In this document: one piece after another, positions 1 to 7,484 of the stretch | How the letters are laid out: every line of letters begins with the position of its first letter | How positions within the stretch are numbered: position 1 is the stretch's first letter | DNA from: Bacteroidales bacterium | GTDB lineage: Bacteria; Bacteroidota; Bacteroidia; Bacteroidales; UBA932 | Direction: 5' to 3' | DNA: 48,893 nucleotides | Assembly (NCBI GenBank): GCA_017548505.1 | Contig: JAFYZX010000090.1 | Span: 1-48,893 of the forward strand | Position numbers and translations under genes: made by a program | The notes under the pieces: generated by a model | Databases searched by the model: none | Told to the model about the DNA's origin: nothing | Seen by the model: only the letters and a program-made list of their open reading frames with translations

Positions 1-1
1 A

Positions 2-9
2 CAAATTTA
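2..9 (-). promoter_or_regulatory. Possible -7 element for a gene left of the window
   Basis: On the minus strand this reads TAAATTTG, a perfect match to the Bacteroidetes -7 consensus TAnnTTTG. It points out of the window to the left, so a divergent gene may begin just beyond the edge. The -33 element cannot be confirmed. Confidence 0.3.
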
Positions 10-32
10 CTCAAAAATCTGTCTCCGTGTGT

Positions 33-40
33 TATCTTTG
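33..40 (+). promoter_or_regulatory. -7 promoter element for the EamA transporter gene
   Basis: TATCTTTG matches TAnnTTTG and lies 20 bases before the ATG at 61, giving a short leader. No convincing TTTG is seen at the expected -33 distance. Confidence 0.45.
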
Positions 41-60
41 CGGCCTCAACCGATTCCGAT

Positions 61-963
61 ATGAAGAAATTCAGGGGACTCCTTCTGGCAATGCTGGCAA
101 GTGCCACGTTCGGTTTCATACCGCTGTTCTCCATACCTCTGCTAAACAGGGGCATAGACCTGGACAGCGTATGCTTCTACCGTTTTGCCTTCGCTACTTT
201 CTTCATGTGGCTGATATGCAAGATCAAGCGGGTGAAGCTGGATTACAGCTGGAAGGAACTGGGCGCGATGGCCCTCCTGAGCATTTTCTACGCCGCCACG
301 AGTTTCTTCCTCACGGCATCCTACAAATACATTTCCAGCGGAACGGCCACAACCATACATTTCTTCTATCCGGTTGTGGTGGCTCTGGCAATGATGCTTT
401 TCTTCAGGGAGAAGGTTTCCGTCTGGAAACTGATAGCCATTGCGGCGGGTGTTGCCGGAGTGTTCTTCCTTTCCGGAGGCGTAAGCGGGGAGAAAATATC
501 GCTGACCGGCCTGATTCTGGTGCTGGTTACGGTCATAACCTACCCGGCTTATCTGGTGGGAGTTAACCGCACTCCTGTGGTTATGAAGATGGACGGGATG
601 AAGCAGACGCTCCTTGTGCTGGGATATTCCGCCATCATTTTCTTTATCAACGTGATGGTGAAAGGGGCGCACTTCACTCCGCTTTCCACCGGAGAGCACT
701 GGATCTATGCGCTTTGCCTTGCAATAATTCCTACTCTGGTCAGCGATTTCGCCCTGATCTATGCCATCCAGCTGGCGGGAAGCACCATAACCGCAATCCT
801 CGGCTGCATGGAACCTCTGGTTGCCGTAATCTGCGGTGTGGTTTTCTTCGGAGAGGCATTCACTTCCAACTCGCTTTTGGGAATGCTTCTGGTTTTTGCC
901 GCAGTATTTATCATAATAATCTGCTCCCGGCCTCATAAAAACGGAGAGGCAAGGAGCGTTTAA
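61..963 (+). CDS. DMT/EamA family transporter
   Basis: This 300-residue protein is almost wholly hydrophobic, with about ten predicted membrane helices arranged as two EamA repeats, the architecture of drug/metabolite-transporter superfamily exporters. Typical features include an early helix with GFIPLFSIP and a repeat-1 end with the pattern FFREKVSVWKLIAIAAGVAGV, echoed in repeat 2 by FFGEAFTSNSLLGMLLVFAAV (shown here only as short landmarks). Substrate cannot be read from sequence; family members export metabolites or amino acids across the inner membrane. The ATG at 61 has a good -7 element just upstream. The last 13 codons overlap the first of two near-identical hairpins at 922–958 and 973–1009, so the C-terminus may derive from a small duplication. 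A long open antisense frame covers the gene but resembles no protein. Confidence 0.88.
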   Translation: MKKFRGLLLAMLASATFGFIPLFSIPLLNRGIDLDSVCFYRFAFATFFMWLICKIKRVKLDYSWKELGAMALLSIFYAATSFFLTASYKYISSGTATTIHFFYPVVVALAMMLFFREKVSVWKLIAIAAGVAGVFFLSGGVSGEKISLTGLILVLVTVITYPAYLVGVNRTPVVMKMDGMKQTLLVLGYSAIIFFINVMVKGAHFTPLSTGEHWIYALCLAIIPTLVSDFALIYAIQLAGSTITAILGCMEPLVAVICGVVFFGEAFTSNSLLGMLLVFAAVFIIIICSRPHKNGEARSV

Positions 964-1009
964 GGCCAAAAATGCTCCCAGCCTCCCAGAAACGAAGAGG
1001 CCAGGAGCA
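922..1009 (+). terminator. Tandem duplicated hairpins at the 3' end of the EamA gene
   Basis: Two stem-loops have the same layout and a 51-base period. Copy 1 (922–958) has TGCTCC and GCCTC pairing with GAGGC and GGAGCG and lies inside the coding region. Copy 2 (973–1009) has TGCTCC and GCCTC pairing with GAGGC and GGAGCA and lies after the stop codon. A T-run follows copy 2 (1022–1026), consistent with a terminator. Confidence 0.6.
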
Positions 1010-1028
1010 CTTGTTCGTCAGTTTTTCT

Positions 1029-1036
1029 TAAATTTG
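1029..1036 (+). promoter_or_regulatory. -7 promoter element for rubrerythrin
   Basis: TAAATTTG is a perfect match to TAnnTTTG, 46 bases before the rubrerythrin ATG. No good -33 TTTG is seen at 19–21 bases. Confidence 0.5.
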
Positions 1037-1082
1037 CCTACAACCGGATAGAATAGTATACGAATATCAAATCAATACACTT

Positions 1083-1658
1083 ATGAAAAGTTTAAAAGGC
1101 ACAAAGACCGAAAAGAACCTGCTTACCGCCTTTGCAGGCGAGAGCCAGGCCAGAAACCGCTATACCTTCTTTGCAAGTGCGGCAAAGAAAGAGGGTTATG
1201 AGCAGATAAGCGCATTCTTCACAGAGACTGCAGACAACGAGAAAGAGCACGCCAAGAAGTTCTTCAAGTTCCTGGAGGGCGGAATGGTTGAGATCAAGGC
1301 CTCCTTCCCTGCAGGAATTATTGGAAAGACCGAGGACAACCTTCTTGCTGCAGCCGAGGGAGAGCTTGAGGAATGGAAGATTGCCTATCCGGAATTCGCA
1401 AGGATAGCCAAGGAGGAGGGATTCCCTGAAATCGCCAAGTGCTTCAAGGAGATAGCCGTAGCCGAGAAGGCCCACGAAAAGAGATACCGCGCCCTTCTGA
1501 AGAACCTCAAGAGCGGAAAGGTGTTCGCAAAAGACGAGGTTGTGGTATGGAAGTGCCGCAACTGCGGATATGTCTTCCGCGGAAAGAACGCTCCAAAGGA
1601 GTGCCCGGCTTGCAAGCATCCTCAGGCATACTTTGAAGTTAAGGGAGAAAACTATTAA
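1083..1658 (+). CDS. rbr: Rubrerythrin
   Basis: The product is a cytoplasmic non-haem iron peroxidase that reduces hydrogen peroxide in anaerobes. Its 191 residues match the classical two-domain form: an N-terminal ferritin-like four-helix domain (about 1–145) with diiron ligand motifs around E20, E53/H56, E94–97 and E128/H131, then a C-terminal rubredoxin-like domain with C158, C161, C174 and C177 in two CxxC pairs. Electrons normally come from NAD(P)H through rubredoxin or reductase partners. The gene stands on its own promoter and is followed by a strong hairpin at 1687–1727. Trx reductase two genes downstream fits an oxidative-stress context, but co-regulation is not shown. The ATG start follows directly from the conserved N-terminus MKSLKGTKTEKNL. 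Confidence 0.96.
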   Translation: MKSLKGTKTEKNLLTAFAGESQARNRYTFFASAAKKEGYEQISAFFTETADNEKEHAKKFFKFLEGGMVEIKASFPAGIIGKTEDNLLAAAEGELEEWKIAYPEFARIAKEEGFPEIAKCFKEIAVAEKAHEKRYRALLKNLKSGKVFAKDEVVVWKCRNCGYVFRGKNAPKECPACKHPQAYFEVKGENY

Positions 1659-1669
1659 ACCAGTAACTT

Positions 1670-2641
1670 TTGAAAGAATATCCTTCAGGAAAGCCATCTG
1701 CCGGAAGTTTCGGCAGGCGGCTTTCCTCTTGCGTTAAAGAGGCTCTTCCGGGAGCTTTAAAGACAATGTGGTGGGTGATCAGGATCACCGCCATCGTTTC
1801 TGTTGTCATTTACATACTCCGCCTTACAGGAGCACTTCCGTGGATAAGCCGGAGCCTGGAACCCGTGATGAGTTTCATCGGTCTTCCGGGTGAGGCATCC
1901 CTTGCATACGTGAGCGGCTATTTTGTGAATGTCTACTCCGCGATAGCCGCCTGCGCGTCTCTGAACCTTTCTCCACGGAGCGTAACAATTCTGGCGGTGC
2001 TGATAATGTGCTCCCATAATATGATTGTAGAAACGGCAGTGCAGAAAAAGACGGGATCCTCTGCGCTGAGGATAGTTCTGGTCAGGACGCTGAGCGGCCT
2101 TGTGCTTGCATTTGTCCTGAACAGGATACTGCCGTTCGAGGCGCAGGGAGAAGTCGGTGAGGTCGCTGAGGAGAAAATAACCCTGGCAGACAGTTTTGTC
2201 CCCTGGGCGGTTTCACTCCTGAAACTCTGCCTCAAGATGGCGGTCCTCATTTTCCTGCTTTCAATAGTTCAGCAGGCTTTGAACGAGTTCGGCATTATGA
2301 AAGCCCTTACCAATGTGGTCAAATGGCCGCTCAAGCTCTTCGGCCTTCCGGAGGACACGTCGTTTCTGTGGATTGTGGCAAATACCCTCGGCCTTGCCTA
2401 TGGTGCCGCGGTAATGTTCCAGGAAAAGGAGAAGGGAAGAATCCACGACAGGGAAATCCAGCTGCTCAACACGCATATTTCAATATCGCACAGCAATATA
2501 GAGGATCTGATACTCTTTGTTTCCATCGGCGGAATCTGGTGGATTATCCTTCTTGCAAGGTGGGCCGGGTCAATTGTACTGGTCTGGGAAGAGAGGCTGG
2601 AGTTTTATATTCGCGACAGATTTACTAAATTTGCGGGCTAA
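1670..2641 (+). CDS. Nucleoside-recognition (Gate) domain membrane protein
   Basis: This is an integral membrane protein of about 320 residues with two Gate-type halves, related to the spore maturation/nucleoside recognition family; a transport role is likely but the substrate is unknown. The first half has the family landmarks SFIGLPGEASLAY and SHNMIVETAVQKK, and the second contains GLPEDTSFLW and LLNTHISISHSN. The start is uncertain: the only in-frame start giving residues before ALPGALKTMWW is TTG at 1670, whose first 20 codons run through a perfect terminator-like hairpin (1687–1727). The next ATG is at 1766 but would remove residues that look family-conserved. The end overlaps the trxB promoter. 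Confidence 0.75.
   Translation: MKEYPSGKPSAGSFGRRLSSCVKEALPGALKTMWWVIRITAIVSVVIYILRLTGALPWISRSLEPVMSFIGLPGEASLAYVSGYFVNVYSAIAACASLNLSPRSVTILAVLIMCSHNMIVETAVQKKTGSSALRIVLVRTLSGLVLAFVLNRILPFEAQGEVGEVAEEKITLADSFVPWAVSLLKLCLKMAVLIFLLSIVQQALNEFGIMKALTNVVKWPLKLFGLPEDTSFLWIVANTLGLAYGAAVMFQEKEKGRIHDREIQLLNTHISISHSNIEDLILFVSIGGIWWIILLARWAGSIVLVWEERLEFYIRDRFTKFAG
1687..1727 (+). terminator. Strong hairpin after rubrerythrin
   Basis: AGGAAAGCC (1687–1695) pairs with GGCTTTCCT (1719–1727), and CTGCCG (1698–1703) pairs with CGGCAG (1711–1716), around a 7-base loop. There is no long T-run after it. It may terminate rbr, or act as a structured leader for the next gene. Confidence 0.55.
2603..2633 (+). promoter_or_regulatory. 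Promoter for trxB inside the upstream gene end
   Basis: TAAATTTG at 2626–2633 matches the -7 consensus; TTTT at 2603–2606 sits 19 bases upstream where TTTG is expected. The trxB ATG is 27 bases downstream of the element. Confidence 0.5.
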
Positions 2642-2659
2642 CTATACTTGTAACGTTTT

Positions 2660-3586
2660 ATGGAGAGAATCAGGGTTCTGATTGCCGGAAGCGGTCCGGC
2701 CGGCTACACTGCCGCCATCTATGCCGCAAGGGCTAACCTTTCCCCTGTAATTTACAGCGGGATGGAGCTTGGAGGACAGCTCACGACCACTACGGTTGTG
2801 GAGAATTTCCCGGGCTTCCCTGAAGGCGTGGACGGCACTGTGCTTGTGGACAATATGAGAAGGCAGGCGGAAAGGCTGGGTACGGAAATCCGTACCGGAA
2901 CCATCACTTCCTGCGACCTTTCTTCCCGCCCGTTCAAGATTACAGTGGACGGTAACCTTGAGGTTGAGGCTGATACCCTGATCATTGCCACCGGAGCCAG
3001 CGCCAAGTACCTGGGCATACCTGGAGAGCAGGAATTCAGGGGAAGCGGCGTGAGCGCCTGCGCCACCTGCGACGGTTTCTTCTACCGCAAGCAGGACGTG
3101 GCCGTGGTAGGCGGGGGTGATACCGCCTGCGAAGAGGCTGTGTATCTGGCAGGTATGTGCAACAAGGTGTATATGATAATCCGCCGCGACCAGATGAGGG
3201 CATCCAAGGCGATGCAGGAGAAAGTGGCTTCCAGATCCAACATAGAAATTCTCTGGAACAGCCTTCCGAAGGAAGTTGTGGGGGATCTTACAGGGGTTAA
3301 TGGCATAAAGATTGAAGATAAATTCAGCGGAGAAGCAAGGGTAATTCCGGTTACGGGAGTGTTCCTGGCCGTGGGGCATCATCCGAATTCAGAGGTGTTC
3401 GCTCCTTGGGTAAAGACAGACAAGGAAGGCTACATACAGACTCTTCCGGATTCTCCTTTAACCAGCATCCCCGGCGTATTCGCCGCTGGAGATGTTGCGG
3501 ATGTGCATTATAAACAGGCTATTACGGCCGCTGCTTCCGGATGCCGGGCTGCCATTGAGGCGGATCGCTTCCTGCAGGGCCAATAA
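2660..3586 (+). CDS. trxB: Thioredoxin reductase
   Basis: This flavoprotein transfers electrons from NADPH to thioredoxin in the cytoplasm. The 308 residues are normal for the low-molecular-weight bacterial type. Seen directly: the FAD dinucleotide motif GSGPAG at 10–15, the GGQLTTTT segment near 38–45, the redox pair CATC at C134/C137, the NADPH-binding GGGDTA segment near 151, and the C-terminal FAD motif GVFAAGDVAD. It probably has its own promoter within the preceding gene and ends only six bases before bamD, so the two may share transcripts. Its natural partner, thioredoxin, is not encoded here, although a TlpA-like protein lies at 34834. Confidence 0.96.
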   Translation: MERIRVLIAGSGPAGYTAAIYAARANLSPVIYSGMELGGQLTTTTVVENFPGFPEGVDGTVLVDNMRRQAERLGTEIRTGTITSCDLSSRPFKITVDGNLEVEADTLIIATGASAKYLGIPGEQEFRGSGVSACATCDGFFYRKQDVAVVGGGDTACEEAVYLAGMCNKVYMIIRRDQMRASKAMQEKVASRSNIEILWNSLPKEVVGDLTGVNGIKIEDKFSGEARVIPVTGVFLAVGHHPNSEVFAPWVKTDKEGYIQTLPDSPLTSIPGVFAAGDVADVHYKQAITAAASGCRAAIEADRFLQGQ

Positions 3587-3592
3587 CGGGAT

Positions 3593-4708
3593 ATGAAGAT
3601 GAGAAAAATTAAAGTTACCTCCATTGCTCTGATTGCTCTTCTGGCCCTTGCCGGCTGCAAGAGCTATTACGAGTCCCTGTTCAGGACACAGGATCTGGAC
3701 GAGAGATTCCGGGGAGCAATGTACTATTACGGGAACGGCAAATACCGTAAGGCCGCCGCTTTGTTCGAGAGCATGATATTCCTTTCCCAGGGAACGGACA
3801 AGGAAGACAGCGTGCAGTTCTACAACGGTATGAGCAACTACCGCTACGGAGACTATATCACTGCCGAGCAAAACTTCAACAAATTCCTTGAGGTGTTTCC
3901 GAGAAGCACTATGGCTGAGGAGGCCAAGTTCCTGAGAATCAAATGCCTTTACGAGGGTACCTACCGATGGGAACTGGATCAGGTTCCAACCCAGAAGGCT
4001 ATGGCCACAATTGCCGAGTTCATGTACGACAATCCCCAGAGCGAGTATTACGACGTATGCAAGGCTATGATGGACGAGTTCAACGAGAGGCTGGACCGCA
4101 AAGCGTACGAGGGCGCAAAACTATACTACACGATGAAAGACTACAAGTCTTCCCATTATGCTCTCAGATCCGTACTCAGGGACAACTCTGAAAACCGCTA
4201 TCGCGAGGAAATCCTGTATTATACCGCAATGTCGTCTTACAAATATGCTTTCAACAGTATCAAGGAAAAGCAGAAGGAAAGGTATATGACCTTCATCGAC
4301 GATTATTACAACTTCATCGGCGAATTCCCTAAAGTGAATGAGCGCAAGGAACTTGACCAGCTGTTTGTAAGGGCCCAGAAGGTTGTTGGGCTCAAGGCCG
4401 GCCTGGATTCCGCACAGGTTGCGGCGGCGGCTCTGGTAGCCAAGGAAGATGCCGAAACCACACGTTCCGGCAAGAATATCAGGACAGACCGAAAGAATAC
4501 CAAGAAAGCCATCAAGGAAGCAAAGAAGGCTGTCCGCGAGGCTGAAAGCCGCAGTGCAGTGGCCAGGAAGGTGAACGAGGAGACTTCCGGCACCCAGCGT
4601 CAGAACGAAAGGCGCAAGGCCCGCAAGGAAAGGGAGGAGGCCCTGAAGATTTACGAGCAGGCTAAGGCCAAGGCGAAGGAAAAGGCAAACGAAGAAAAGA
4701 AACAATAA
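3593..4708 (+). CDS. bamD: Outer membrane assembly lipoprotein BamD with long charged C-terminal tail
   Basis: BamD is the essential lipoprotein of the beta-barrel assembly machine, working with BamA on the periplasmic face of the outer membrane. The N-terminus is a lipoprotein signal with LALAGC (C22). Residues 35–265 form TPR-like helical repeats with the family patterns YYYGNGKYRKAA and YGDYITAEQNF. Position before an omega-type rpoZ is typical for Bacteroidetes. Oddly, about 100 extra residues (roughly 272–371) follow the TPR region and consist mainly of K, E, A and R in coiled-coil-like runs; BamD proteins are usually nearer 250–290 residues. MKMRK could start at 3593 or at the second ATG, 3599. 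bamA is encoded at 14402. Confidence 0.9.
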   Translation: MKMRKIKVTSIALIALLALAGCKSYYESLFRTQDLDERFRGAMYYYGNGKYRKAAALFESMIFLSQGTDKEDSVQFYNGMSNYRYGDYITAEQNFNKFLEVFPRSTMAEEAKFLRIKCLYEGTYRWELDQVPTQKAMATIAEFMYDNPQSEYYDVCKAMMDEFNERLDRKAYEGAKLYYTMKDYKSSHYALRSVLRDNSENRYREEILYYTAMSSYKYAFNSIKEKQKERYMTFIDDYYNFIGEFPKVNERKELDQLFVRAQKVVGLKAGLDSAQVAAAALVAKEDAETTRSGKNIRTDRKNTKKAIKEAKKAVREAESRSAVARKVNEETSGTQRQNERRKARKEREEALKIYEQAKAKAKEKANEEKKQ

Positions 4709-4731
4709 TCTGAAACAGAATAAATTACAAT

Positions 4732-5058
4732 ATGGAAGAAAAGAAATCAACAAAGGTTCCTGACAATACCGTAACAAGAGACGTTATCAAGCTCAGCGAG
4801 CCTACAGGAAACATCTACGAGTCTGTAGTGATCATTGCAAAGAGGGCAAACCAGATAGCTGCCGAGCTCAAGAAGGAGCTCAGCGACAAGCTTGAAGAAT
4901 TTTCACAGAGCAATGTTGCGGACACTCTGGAGGAGACCTACGAAAACCGCGAGCAGATAGAGATATCCCGTCATTACGAGAAACTCCCTAAGCCAACCCT
5001 TACGGCTGTCAAGGAGTTCCAGGATGGAGAAATTTACTGGCGCAAGATCGAGTCTTAG
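4732..5058 (+). CDS. rpoZ: RNA polymerase omega subunit, Bacteroidetes type
   Basis: This 108-residue protein is the small RpoZ/Rpb6-like subunit that stabilises the beta' subunit of RNA polymerase. The core motif NIYESVVIIAKRANQIA (about 26–42) corresponds to the omega/Rpb6 helix. It ends with an acidic-aromatic tail. Location directly after bamD is the usual Bacteroidetes arrangement. The stop codon TAG shares its last G with the GTG start of recN, so translation of recN may be coupled. In many relatives a coaBC gene and a DUF4835 gene come between rpoZ and recN; both are absent here. Confidence 0.88.
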   Translation: MEEKKSTKVPDNTVTRDVIKLSEPTGNIYESVVIIAKRANQIAAELKKELSDKLEEFSQSNVADTLEETYENREQIEISRHYEKLPKPTLTAVKEFQDGEIYWRKIES

Positions 5059-6680
5059 TGCTTAAAAGGCTGACCATACAGAACTATGCTCTCATAGAGA
5101 GCCTTGACATCGAGTTTCCTGACGGTCTGGTTATTATGACCGGAGAGACAGGTGCCGGCAAGTCCGTCTTGCTTGGCGCCGTTTCTCTTTTATCGGGAAG
5201 CAGGGCAGACAAGGCGATTCTCCGCGACGAGGGCCGGAGTTGTGTGGTCGAGGGAGTCTTTGAAACAGAGGGGCAGGAGAAGATTCTGCGCAGGGTTATT
5301 TCCGGCGGAATGCGTTCCAGATATTTTGTGGACGACTGCCCGGTAAGCGCTTCCGAAATGGAAGAGGAGGCTTCCAGCCTTCTGGACATTCACGGTCAGA
5401 GAGACAATATCCTTCTTGCAGACAGGCTTTGGCAGCTGGATATGATAGACGGCTATTGCTCAAACGGATCCCTGCTCCAGAAATATAAGACAGAGTACGA
5501 GGCAGTCAAGGGTCTTGAAAAAGATCTGGAGGAAGTGGAAAGGCAAATCGCCGAGGCGGAAAAAGACACGTCAGGAAAGCTTTCGGACCTTAAAAAACTT
5601 CAGGACGCTTCTCTGAAAGAAGGAGAGGCCGAGGCTTTGGAAAGCGAGCATTCCCTTCTGGAAAACGCTGAAACGCTGAAGGAAAATTCATCCTTTGCGG
5701 CAGCGGTTCTGGACGGTGAGGAGAGTTCCGTGATTCATAACCTGAGGGAGGCTGAAAGGTGTGTGGAAAAATGTGCCGCATACGCCCCGCATCTGGAAGA
5801 CTTGAGGCGCAGGCTTGAAAGCTGCCGCATAGAGTGCAAGGACATAGCATCTGACATCGAGGCTTTTGCAGAGAGCGTATCCGCTTCTCCTGCAAGGCGT
5901 TCCCAGGTTGAGGAAAGGCTGGGGGACCTTTATTCCCTGATGAAGAGATTCGGGGTAAAGGAAGAAGCCGGCCTCATAGCTCTGAGAGATGAACTTGCCA
6001 AAACCGTTTTGGGAACGGAATACCTTACGGACAGGAAAAACGAGATTTTACAGTCTCTTTCCTCCCGCAGGGAAAATAGAGATAAACTGTCTTCAGAGCT
6101 TTCTGAAAAGAGAAGGAAGGGTGCGGCAAAGATGCAGAAGGTTCTGCTGGGAATGATAAGGGATCTGGAGATGCCTTCTGCGGAACTTTCCATAGATTTG
6201 GCTTCTTCAGAGGAAGAATACACGCCAGTTGGGAAGGATAGGGTGCAGATACTCTTTTCCGCTAACCCGAAGGAAAAGCTTGTGCCTCTGGAAAAGGTTG
6301 CCAGCGGAGGGGAACTCTCCCGCATAATGCTGTGCATCAAGAGCCTGATGGCATCGTTCAGGAAAATGCCTACGATGTTCTTTGACGAGATAGATGTCGG
6401 AGTGAGCGGAAGCGTGGCTGACAAGATGGGCCGGCAGATAGTGAAGATGGGGCAGATAATGCAGGTGTTTTCCATAACCCATCTGCCGCAGGTGGCATCC
6501 AAGGGGAATGCGCATCTGCTGGTTTACAAGCAGGCAGACAGAAACGGGCGCTCCGCCATCCGCCTGAAGTATCTCAAGGGCCGGGAAAGGGTAATGGAAA
6601 TAGCGAGGCTGCTCAGCGGAGAAAAGACTACACCCGAGGCCGTTGCAAACGCCCAGGTGCTTTTGGAAACAAATAAATAA
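5058..6680 (+). CDS. recN: DNA repair ATPase RecN
   Basis: RecN is an SMC-like ATPase that helps repair double-strand breaks. The 540-residue length is normal. The Walker A motif GETGAGKS is at 29–36, followed by a long coiled-coil region (about 150–370), then the ABC signature VASGGELSR and Walker B TMFFDEIDVG with a D-loop. FSITHLPQVAS is the switch-histidine segment. The start is GTG at 5058, overlapping the rpoZ stop by one base; the N-terminus MLKRLTIQNYALIE is characteristic. It is likely cotranscribed with bamD and rpoZ. Confidence 0.95.
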   Translation: MLKRLTIQNYALIESLDIEFPDGLVIMTGETGAGKSVLLGAVSLLSGSRADKAILRDEGRSCVVEGVFETEGQEKILRRVISGGMRSRYFVDDCPVSASEMEEEASSLLDIHGQRDNILLADRLWQLDMIDGYCSNGSLLQKYKTEYEAVKGLEKDLEEVERQIAEAEKDTSGKLSDLKKLQDASLKEGEAEALESEHSLLENAETLKENSSFAAAVLDGEESSVIHNLREAERCVEKCAAYAPHLEDLRRRLESCRIECKDIASDIEAFAESVSASPARRSQVEERLGDLYSLMKRFGVKEEAGLIALRDELAKTVLGTEYLTDRKNEILQSLSSRRENRDKLSSELSEKRRKGAAKMQKVLLGMIRDLEMPSAELSIDLASSEEEYTPVGKDRVQILFSANPKEKLVPLEKVASGGELSRIMLCIKSLMASFRKMPTMFFDEIDVGVSGSVADKMGRQIVKMGQIMQVFSITHLPQVASKGNAHLLVYKQADRNGRSAIRLKYLKGRERVMEIARLLSGEKTTPEAVANAQVLLETNK

Positions 6681-6692
6681 AAACCAGATATT

Positions 6693-7484
6693 ATGAGACT
6701 AATTATCCGGAAGTCGTATGCAGATATGTCCAAATGGGCTGCATCGCTGATTCTTAAAAGAATTACAGACTTCAAACCTACAGAGGAACATCCGTTTGTT
6801 TTGGGCCTTCCTACCGGATCAACTCCAATCGGCACCTACAAGGAGCTGGTCAATTTCTACAAGGAAGGCAAGATTTCCTTCAAGAATGTGGTGACTTTCA
6901 ACATGGACGAATATGTCGGAATACCTGAAAACCATCCTGAAAGCTACCACACTTTCATGAGGGAGAATTTCTTCCGCCACATAGACATCCCAGAGGAAAA
7001 CATCAACATTCTGGACGGCAACGCCAAGGACCTTCTGGCAGAATGCGCCCGCTATGAGGAGAAGATCAAGTCATACGGCGGAATTCATCTGTTCATGGGA
7101 GGAATCGGACCGGACGGCCACATCGCTTTTAACGAGCCGGGTTCATCCCTTACGAGCCGCACCCGCCTGAAGTGTCTAACAACTGATACCATCATCGCCA
7201 ACTCCAGATTCTTCAACCACGACATCAACCTGGTGCCTAAGACCGCGCTTACCGTTGGAGTGGGAACAATCATGGATGCCGAGGAGGTTATGATACTGGT
7301 GAACGGCCACAACAAGGCAAGGGCTCTGCGACACGCAATCGAGGAGGGAATCAGCCAGATGTGGACAGTTTCCATTCTCCAGATGCACAAGAAGGGTATC
7401 ATAGTATGCGACGATGCAGCCACCGTTGAACTCAAGGTGGGCACCGTTAACTATTTCAAGGATATCGAAAAGGGAGAGTTTTAG
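6693..7484 (+). CDS. nagB: Glucosamine-6-phosphate deaminase
   Basis: NagB converts glucosamine 6-phosphate to fructose 6-phosphate and ammonia, the entry of amino sugars into glycolysis. All family landmarks are seen in 263 residues: LGLPTGSTP (phosphate binding), FNMDEYVG with the catalytic Asp, [17 protein letters not shown] with the catalytic His/Glu, and the C-terminal allosteric-type region [17 protein letters not shown]. It follows recN by 12 bases. Its stop codon overlaps the stop codon of the convergent LysM gene (TTAG shared), leaving no room for a terminator between them. Confidence 0.97.
   Translation: MRLIIRKSYADMSKWAASLILKRITDFKPTEEHPFVLGLPTGSTPIGTYKELVNFYKEGKISFKNVVTFNMDEYVGIPENHPESYHTFMRENFFRHIDIPEENINILDGNAKDLLAECARYEEKIKSYGGIHLFMGGIGPDGHIAFNEPGSSLTSRTRLKCLTTDTIIANSRFFNHDINLVPKTALTVGVGTIMDAEEVMILVNGHNKARALRHAIEEGISQMWTVSILQMHKKGIIVCDDAATVELKVGTVNYFKDIEKGEF

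Noticed and set aside
142..969. Long open frame on the minus strand across the EamA transporter gene
   Set aside because: It is an antisense shadow; its translation is rich in His, Gln and Arg, matches no family I know and has no promoter or start context, while the plus-strand protein is a clear transporter.
4121..4777. 218-codon minus-strand frame with leucine-rich, membrane-like translation opposite bamD
   Set aside because: The apparent hydrophobic repeats are the complement of the Lys/Glu/Ala-rich BamD tail codons, so they are a by-product of that composition.
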